Below, in pieces: positions 57,231 through 64,000 of a stretch of DNA of 64,000 nucleotides. Positions within the stretch are counted from its first letter, which is position 1, and the number at the start of each line of letters is the position of its first letter. The position numbers and the translations under genes are program-made. Origin of the DNA: Thermomucor indicae-seudaticae. Its lineage: Eukaryota; Mucoromycota; Mucoromycetes; Mucorales; Lichtheimiaceae. The notes under the pieces were generated by a model, which saw only the letters and a program-made list of their open reading frames with translations, was not told the origin of the DNA and searched no databases. Where the stretch lies: contig JSYX01000005.1 of the NCBI GenBank assembly GCA_000787465.1, forward strand, positions 102,044-166,043, in the 5' to 3' direction.

Positions 57231-58487
57231 ATGTTTTATGATTTCAACATTCCGTACCCAGCCCAACCCGAGCCTGGCGACTTGGATCGGATCAAGCGTA
57301 TACTGAAGCGTATTACGTCAAGTACGAGCGCGCGTTTGCTTGTAATAAGGAGTTGTTGCGACGTGTAATGGGTCGTTAATGGTCCAACGTTATTATTTTA
57401 GTTCAGCATGCCACGGTAGCTCTCAATGTCAGCATGGAAGAAGCATTGACAGAAAAAACGACCCAGGTAATCGTCATGGGCATTGGGCTATCTTGGCTCG
57501 CCGCGGCCGGTAACAATGAAACTTATTTCCAAAAAAACTAGAGTATCAAACCGTTCCCGTCAGATATATTTCAGAACAAGTTAAAGCCATTGAAACGAGT
57601 TACGGTTACCGTGAATGAGCCGAAAATAAACTATCACCTCGTAAGTTCCTTCTTTTTCCAACGCGTAGGGAGTAGTAATACTCGTGTGGCACTCATTGGG
57701 TTTACAAGGTATCGAGCAATACAGCGAACCAGCACATTGATATTTTGGCTTGCCGGCCGACCAACATGGATGTCTGCAAGCACGCCTGTCAAACATATGA
57801 TGTGGACATCATTTCTATCGATTGCACACTGCGACGGACGGTTCCGCCCCATGTCACAGCGCGGCAAGCGATCCGACGCGGCATTTTCTTTGAAATCGGT
57901 TATTCACAAGCCTTCCATAGTGAGTGTGGCAAGCCCTACTACCCGGTTTTTTTTTGCGTGCGTGAGTGCTAAGAGCTTCTTTAGATCCGGATAAACAGGC
58001 CTTGTTTTTCTCAAACGCCAAGCGGCTCGTGGACGTGACGCGCGGGAACAATATTATATTCTCGAGTGAAGCTGTGTATGCGCTTGATATACGGCAATTG
58101 TCCGATCTACGCATGTTGTAAGTGTGTGTGTCTGTGTGTTGGTAACCACTCATAGATAGTAGCTGATCGGATTGCGCGTGTCGTTCAGTGGTCTAATGCT
58201 TGGTATGCGGCAAGAGCAAGTGGATGCAGCCATGGGTGCAAACTATAGGCGGCTGCTGGCGAAAGCAGGTATGGAAAAACCACGGCGTGCGTTCTTGATT
58301 GTATGCGATTGACGCACCTATGAAAGAAACACGAAAATCAACATTGTTGGCGGCTATCAAGGTGGATGATGGCATCGTTCCGAAAGAAGAAGACGAGGAG
58401 ACGGAAAAGAAGAGAAAGCGGGAAGAAGAAGAAGAAGAAGAGGAGTCAGAAAGTTCAAAGAAACAGCAAACGAACCAATCGTGTTGA
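57231..58487 (+). CDS. RPP1: RNase P/MRP subunit Rpp1 (p30)
   Basis: Protein subunit of RNase P and RNase MRP, for tRNA and rRNA processing in the nucleus. Exons 57231..57321, 57402..57466, 57542..57640, 57709..57919, 57985..58117, 58189..58268 and 58327..58487 give 279 aa. The TIM-barrel family marks are MFYDFNIPY, ATVALNVSM, HIDILACRPTNMDVCKHACQTYDVDIISID, RQAIRRGIFFEIGYSQAF, NIIFSSEA and FGLMLGM. The C-terminus is a charged Glu/Lys tail (EETEKKRKREEEEEEEES). Confidence 0.92.
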
Positions 58488-59466
58488 GTCCATTGACGCT
58501 TGTAGGGTTTCTTATCTCCTAGAGAGACAAGTGGAAAACCCAAGAAGCATTTATCACGAGGCGGTAGACGGCAATCATCCTGTATATATATATATATATA
58601 TATATCATTTCTTTTGGCAAATACTGTGGCGGTTATTGCTATGAATACGGATAAACCCTTCGCTCCATGCTACAGGCAACGTCTTTACGGCTGCTCTAGG
58701 TCCTTTGGACTCGGAGCCTTAGAAGGCAAACAGTAAAAGAATGGCCAGTTTCTGAGCGTAATTTTTCAGTTGTCATTAGGATGCACTCTTTATCATTTCG
58801 CAGTGATGACACTGGCATTGTCGCTCTTTTAATCGTGTGACCAGGTGGCGACCCAAAGAGGTAGATATTATCTTGGGCAGTAACAGCTTCTTTGTTACAC
58901 CAAAGCAGCATGGTCAATACTTTTACCATTTTCACATGAAACATTGCCGCGGCTAAACATGTAAGCCCGGGAACGCGTTGAACGAGGCTGAAACGCGGGG
59001 GATGCGCGCATCAATGGGGAAAAAGAGACATGTTGGTGACACCAGCTTAAATGAATATACCACATACCACCATGAATGCTGTGGCCCCACCATGACTAAG
59101 CAATAACTGGGGGTTAAACTCAAAGCCAATGCTCTTCTGAAGCGACCTGCCTTGCCTGTTGCCAGAATGTGCACGTAGTTATTGGCGCAGGAATAACCGT
59201 GATTGCTCTGTATCTTTCTGCAATTGCATTTCACCTGGCTAAAAGGTGTAGACCCGTTCATTTCGTTATACAGGTTTTCCCACTAGCCCACATTGGATAA
59301 TTTTCCCAGCCGCGGGGGCTTTTTTCCCATGCATGGTACAACCTGATCTTTTAGATATTATGCGGGAAGAAGTGTTTTCCCGCATGATTACAGTCTTGAA
59401 AGAGAGGGATACCTATAAATACCAAGAGCTTGGCTCAATCTCTCTCTCTCGCGTTGTCATTCCAAA
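58488..59466. other. Promoter region of the glucoamylase gene
   Basis: About 1 kb with a (TA)n run at 58583-58605 and a CT-rich leader (TCTCTCTCTCTC) just before the ATG; TATAAATA at 59415-59422 is a likely TATA box. ORFs in between are motif-free. Confidence 0.5.
58583..58605. repeat. (TA)n tract
   Basis: Uninterrupted TA repeat of about 23 bases downstream of RPP1. Confidence 0.9.
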
Positions 59467-60094
59467 ATGAAGCTTGGCCGTATCGGATTCAGTATCCTGT
59501 CAGTTGCCTCCGTCTTTTCTCAAGCTGTTGTTACTGCTGCTGCTGCTGCTTCGGTACCCTCCGGAAACGCGACCATCACGTCGTGGATCCAAGAGCAACT
59601 GGCCATTAGCTGGAACACCATGCTGACGAGCGTCAATCCGGTTGGCGCCGTGACCGGCTTCATTGCCGCGTCGTTATCGACCGCGAACCCGGACTACTAC
59701 TACTGCTGGACGCGCGACGCTGCGCTGGTGGCACGCGTCATGACGTTCATGTACAACACCACCCAAGCCGGCGACAGTGGCCTTTTGGGAATCCTGCAAG
59801 ACTATGTGTCGTTCCAGATCCATGCCATGGGTGAATCCACGGTTTGCAACTGCCTTGGTGAGCCCAAATTTAATCCGGTAAATGCGCGGCCAATCCCCCA
59901 AACTTTCTATACGTATATATATTGGTTCAAGCTGAACGATGGTTTAGGATGGTTCGAGTTACACTGGCGCATGGGGCCGGCCCCAGAACGATGGACCTGC
60001 CGAGCGGGCGTCGACGTTTATCAAAATTGCAGATAGTTACCTTACCCAAACCGGTGACGTTTCGTACGTCACGAATACGCTGAAACCAGGTGCG

Positions 60095-60128
<34 letters not shown>

Positions 60129-61262
60129 GAACAGGATACAACAAAAGGTAGTAGACGAAGAACTCAACTTTTTTTCGGACAAAGCGATCTATGAGGATCT
60201 GGACTATATCGTGAATGTTTGGCAAAATACGTGCTTTGATCTGTGGGAAGAAGTCTATGGCATGCATATGTACACGTAAGTTGTATTCTCTCTATTATGT
60301 CCATTCCTGTGGATCTTCGTACTTATGATGTATGTCCATGTAAAGATTGGCCGTGATGCGCCGCGGGTTACTGGACGGCGCGGATTTCGCGACGCGCAAC
60401 GGCGACACCGACAAAGCCAGCACCTACACCAGCACGGCAACGTCCATCCAGACCCGGCTCGCGACGTTCTGGTCGGATAGCAATGGCTACATTACTGTGA
60501 CGCAAGATTACCAAAGTGGGGTTAGCAAAGCCGGACTTGACGTCTCGACTCTGATTGCTGCGAATGTGGCCGGCATGAACGATGGGTTCTTTACGCCGGG
60601 CTCGGATGAGGTTCGTGTTATACATACTTGTACACCAAGGAGGATGCCTATTGACAAAAAAAGCGCGGTTGTTCTAGATACTTGCTACGGCTGTCAAGGT
60701 GGAAGCTGCGTTTGCAAACCTTTACGGTATCAACATCAACAAGGCCAGTTATCTTGGTAATGCAATTGGTCGGTATCCTGAAGACACGTATAACGGCAAC
60801 GGCAACTCGGAAGGCAACCCGGTAAGCTATCCCATTTTTGTCCCCCGATTTCTAAGTTTGCAACTTTCTCTAACCAATGTTGCTTGGTGTTAAAAGTGGT
60901 TCATTGCCACAGCGGCGTTCGCGGAGCTTTACTACCGGGCGATCATGGAGTGGCAATTGCGCGGCAGCAGCATCACGGTGAACTCGGTCAACCAGGGCTT
61001 CTTCACCAAGTTTGATCCGTCGGCTACGGCTGGCACGACGTATACGCCAGGCACGGACGCGTTTAACTCGCTGATTGACAATGTGGCGCTGGCAGCCGAT
61101 CAGTTCTTCTCGACCATCCACCTGCACCGTGCGACGAACGGCTCCATGAGTGAGCAGTATAACCGCGATACGGGGTTCATGCAAGGCGCGCGGGATCTGA
61201 CTTGGTCCCATGCGGCGTTTATCACGGCCGCCAAGGCGAAGCAGGGCACCCCGTCATTCTAG
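59467..61262 (+). CDS. Secreted glucoamylase, GH15, without starch-binding domain
   Basis: Releases glucose from starch ends. Exons 59467..59877, 59948..60089, 60185..60275, 60346..60610, 60678..60821 and 60897..61262 give 472 aa. A signal peptide ([17 protein letters not shown], cut near the following Ala run) is present. Catalytic-domain marks are [40 protein letters not shown] with the general acid and [10 protein letters not shown] with the general base, and [12 protein letters not shown]. Neither an N-terminal CBM21 (as in Rhizopus glucoamylase) nor a C-terminal CBM20 is seen. The second intron has a (TA)n run. Confidence 0.95.
60095..60128. repeat. (TA)n tract in a glucoamylase intron
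   Basis: Near-perfect TA repeat of about 34 bases, interrupted by one G, within the second intron. Confidence 0.9.
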
Positions 61263-62370
61263 ACATCCAATTGTCTTGTTGCCTCCCCCATAAATAAAAC
61301 GTTGCCAGACTCCATTTTACAGTCGTCCTACGTATATACTTTCAGTAGTCCTATGGTCAATAACAGACTTGAGAATTCCGTTATCCTATTGAGAAAGTAC
61401 AACAGATTCTTTTACTAAGCGCGCGAGGGTATGTTTCCCACAGAGGTTGATGAATGACAGAGAATCAAATTAGGCGGTTTTGGCCCCCTTTTTTTAAAAG
61501 AGAAAGAAAGGAACAACGATACTTTTTCCCAGTACGCTTGCCGTTGACTGTAAGTTTACAGTAGAAAAAGTTCAAGTGGACGTCTATGTATGAATATTTC
61601 GTTACAAAGAATTGACTAGGTTGGGGGAGCGGAAACAAAAGCGGACAAGCAGCTATGGAGAAAACTAATTTGTAAAGATGTTTCGGGGTCCCTTTTCCAC
61701 GCAAAAAGGACAGAAAAAACAGTTCATAAACTGCGTGGTGACAGGGTGAAAAAGTAGTCGGACGCGCGAGACGGTTAATCTCTGCAAAAGTCTATGTTCC
61801 AATATGTCGGATATAAGGAGTGTGTGCCTAATTTTTTTAGGGGCAGAATAAAAGTGATATCGCAAAGCGTACAAAGCCATGTGCTTCGTCCGGATATTTA
61901 TTATATCTAATGGCAAAAAGTTTATCAATGTAGTATTTTTCTCCGTGCCATATCTCGAACACAGGTACGTCCCTTTCCGGTAGCTTCAACTTATTGCCCG
62001 CGCAAAGGGTGAGCTATCTATAATGGTTGAAGGACCCATAAAGCATGTCAAGACCTGTAACACCCGCCACCATTTCTCTGTATGTAAAATCCGTATATAT
62101 GCTTTCCCCACTTTGAGTAATAATAACTGGGTTCAGAATGGTGTGATGTCATGGGATGGGATGGGCAACGATATGTTCTGACAGTTGATGGATGTTACAA
62201 TCTTCATGGTGCCCACGGCCTTCTGGAATTCTTCTTTATGATTACCTTGGGAAATTTGGCACGCGGTCAAGGTTTCAATATCACAATTCGTAAATTTCTG
62301 CACCGAGAAGCGTTAGCAGGACGACATTTCATGCATCCAGCGGCTTCTCGTCTGAACCCACTCACGAGTT
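61263..62370. other. Intergenic region downstream of glucoamylase
   Basis: 3' flank of the glucoamylase gene followed by A/T-rich sequence. No motif-bearing ORF seen. Confidence 0.4.
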
Positions 62371-63350
62371 TCATTGCTCCCTCTCTGCGTCTCGCTCCAG
62401 ACGGTATTTCAGTGCTTCTATATTCCCAGTCGTTATCCTCATTGACTGTTTCGTGTGGTAAACTTCGTCGAGAGCATCTTGAACGATTTTAACAAGCCAC
62501 AGTATAAATCGGGTTCCTTTTCGTGTCTTTAGCGTTGATGATACCAATGGACGTAGTACGGAACGCTCTTTGGTTTCTATGGAACTGACTTCGCGAATTT
62601 TCTCTCTTGCAGAAAGTGTATCTATTTCATTTTGCGTTTGTCTATTTGTCGCTGTCCTAGTTTGCTCCAAGTCGACACATTTTCTACATCAAACAAAGAG
62701 CCAAGTTGACACCATATAGAACAAAGTTAGGATTGTCCGTTGGACACTATAATAAATCTCCAACACATACTGTCATTCTTTTTGTTATAAAGTAGCTGCT
62801 ATAGCGCGTATCACAACGCAAAGCAAAATGGAAGAGCCATTGAAAGGAAACTAGTACACGTTTTTTCCTAATTCTATGATTGAAGCCGTTCTTGAAGTTG
62901 CTTCAATACTTCAGCCAATCTGCTCACCAGCTCTTCTATCATAATACGTTTCTTACTCTCTTCTTCTAATTGTCGCTGGAATTCCTTACGTGGCTTTCGT
63001 ACTTCGTCCTCTATGAAGTTCTTCAACTCCTTTCCAGCTCTTCGCTGTCAGCGCGAACAGGCACGTTCAACTGCGGAGAGAAGTTGTCCACGGTAGCTGG
63101 CAGAGGAGGCTCGCTATAGTCTCCTCATTTCTTTTTGGGATCTTCAGGTGGCTACAGCATGTTTCTAGTTAGAATTCGCCATATAGCAGAGAAAAGCCCA
63201 TATCCTTCGGTACCTGAGCACGTTTCTGTTGTAGTATCTGCACCTGACTAGGTGTAGATGACGGGAAGGCAGATAGAATGCGTTCAGGCGGTGGCGAAGG
63301 CCGCGAAAGTGCATCATCATGCATGAATCTGTCCACGACATGTATCTATA
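62371..63350 (-). pseudogene. Degenerate coding remnants, minus strand
   Basis: Two protein-like pieces lie in broken frames. The first (62670-62371) reads EIDTLSAREKIREVSSIETK and DALDEVYHTKQSMRITTGN but has no ATG. The second (about 63340-62881) reads PPPERILSAFPSSTPSQVQ, PATVDNFSPQLNVPVRADSEELER and, after a one-base frame change, KNFIEDEVRKPRKEFQRQLEEE ending in a coiled coil. Neither can be joined cleanly by splicing. They may be relics of one gene or of a mobile element; no family recognised. Confidence 0.35.
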
Positions 63351-63634
63351 TTTTCTTGTCATTATTTTACGCAAGAAAGATGCCATGGAAGCCAAAAACT
63401 TACAAGACCAAATTGTCGGTAGCAGGAGTAGCCGATGTTATGGTTGTCATCGCATCTGTTAATTGTGTCATATTTCTCGAACATCAAGTAGCCGAGCAAG
63501 AATAAGAATATGACGCTCCGGTTGAATAGATAGGCTGCAGCTATAACTCTAAAATCTCCATCAAACGTCGGTGCACGCATGTCCGCGGCATTTGATATTG
63601 TCCTGCCAATAGCGATACACTATTTCCATAAAGT

Positions 63635-63731
63635 AATGTCGCCCCCCAGTGAAAATTGATGTCGCATTTTGTCAAAAGTCAAATTCGCGTTTCCCAAAAA
63701 TAGATGTCGTGTGCTTACAAATTAGATGTCG
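63635..63731. repeat. Cluster of GATGTCG repeats
   Basis: GATGTCG occurs at 63658, 63703 and 63725, with AATGTCG at 63636, all in the same orientation within 97 bases. They lie just upstream of the gene starting at 63866 and could be subterminal element repeats or regulator sites. Confidence 0.5.
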
Positions 63732-63865
63732 GATAACCAGAAAGTCTTGTCGCACAAAGCTTGGCACACTGAGGACTATATAGAGTACGTAAGCGTTCCA
63801 GCTTTTGTTTTCCTTCTTCCTACCATTTCACACACTCAAAGTACCACACCACATACATTTCAAAA

Positions 63866-64000
63866 ATGGATAATCAATTTTTCTATGAAGATGGGCGCGG
63901 CAACGTCGTTGATGAATATGGCAGGCCTGAACCCATGGACTACCTTGTGGACGAGGAGACGTACGTTCTTGAAACACTGAGTTCGCATACGCAGTATTTG
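63866..64000 (+). CDS. N-terminus of an unidentified acidic protein, runs off the window
   Basis: ATG preceded by TTTCAAAA and an upstream A/C-rich leader opens a frame that stays open to the window end (45 codons). It begins MDNQFFYEDGRGNVVDEYG and is acidic (DYLVDEETYVLET). No domain can be recognised from this short piece. Confidence 0.5.
   Translation, partial: MDNQFFYEDGRGNVVDEYGRPEPMDYLVDEETYVLETLSSHTQYL

Overview
The window is nuclear DNA of a filamentous fungus, most likely an early-diverging mould of the Mucorales type. The grounds are dense genes with short (about 45-75 nt) introns, CT-rich leaders in front of start codons, and a gene set in which fungal-specific families (velvet factor, ArAE_2/Bre4 transporter, Slm1, Hos4, Kre9-like wall protein, Cdc11-type septin, Dal5-type permeases) sit beside DMC1 and a HERPUD-like protein. 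The exact genus cannot be fixed from the sequence alone. Exon coordinates below were assembled by hand from GT-AG (sometimes GC-AG) signals, reading-frame continuity and family motifs.

Layout. 1-4.1 kb: 3'-truncated HRQ1 helicase (-). 4.3-7 kb: two small orphan genes and MED19 (-). 7.9-11.1 kb: an MFSD1-like lysosomal/vacuolar transporter (+) and mitochondrial cytochrome b5 reductase MCR1 (-). 11.1-13.3 kb: gene-poor, with a 148-bp MITE. 13.3-16.5 kb: two transcription factors in tandem, a velvet protein and an SRF-type MADS-box protein. 16.5-20 kb: a decayed repetitive stretch, a septin and a small orphan gene. 20-25 kb: DMC1, the very-long-chain fatty acid dehydratase PHS1 and an NVJ2/TEX2-type lipid-transfer protein. 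25-31 kb: a Hos4-like ankyrin protein, a coiled-coil orphan and mitochondrial ribosomal protein uL6m. 31-38 kb: SLM1-like TORC2 adaptor and two tandem anion:cation symporters. 38.9-41.4 kb: one 13-exon gene fusing an alpha/beta-hydrolase to a tyrosine phosphatase. 42-43.4 kb: a CRE/TATA promoter with no clear protein gene, and a decayed gene. 44-49 kb: PTC7 phosphatase, a HERPUD-like ER protein and a GPI-anchored Kre9-like wall protein. 49-55 kb: Bre4-like membrane transporter and the Ran-binding protein YRB1. 55-61.3 kb: metaxin, an acidic orphan, RNase P subunit RPP1 and a secreted GH15 glucoamylase. 61.3-64 kb: degenerate coding remnants and the start of a gene that leaves the window.

Most genes are housekeeping functions with no operon-like logic. 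Loose themes are mitochondria (MCR1, uL6m, PTC7, metaxin), ER/lipid biology (PHS1, NVJ2-like, HERPUD-like, SLM1, Bre4-like) and genome maintenance (HRQ1, DMC1). The most unusual items are the hydrolase-phosphatase fusion, the orphan CRE/TATA promoter, the MITE, several micro-exons and three GC-AG introns. I found no convincing tRNA, rRNA or CRISPR array.
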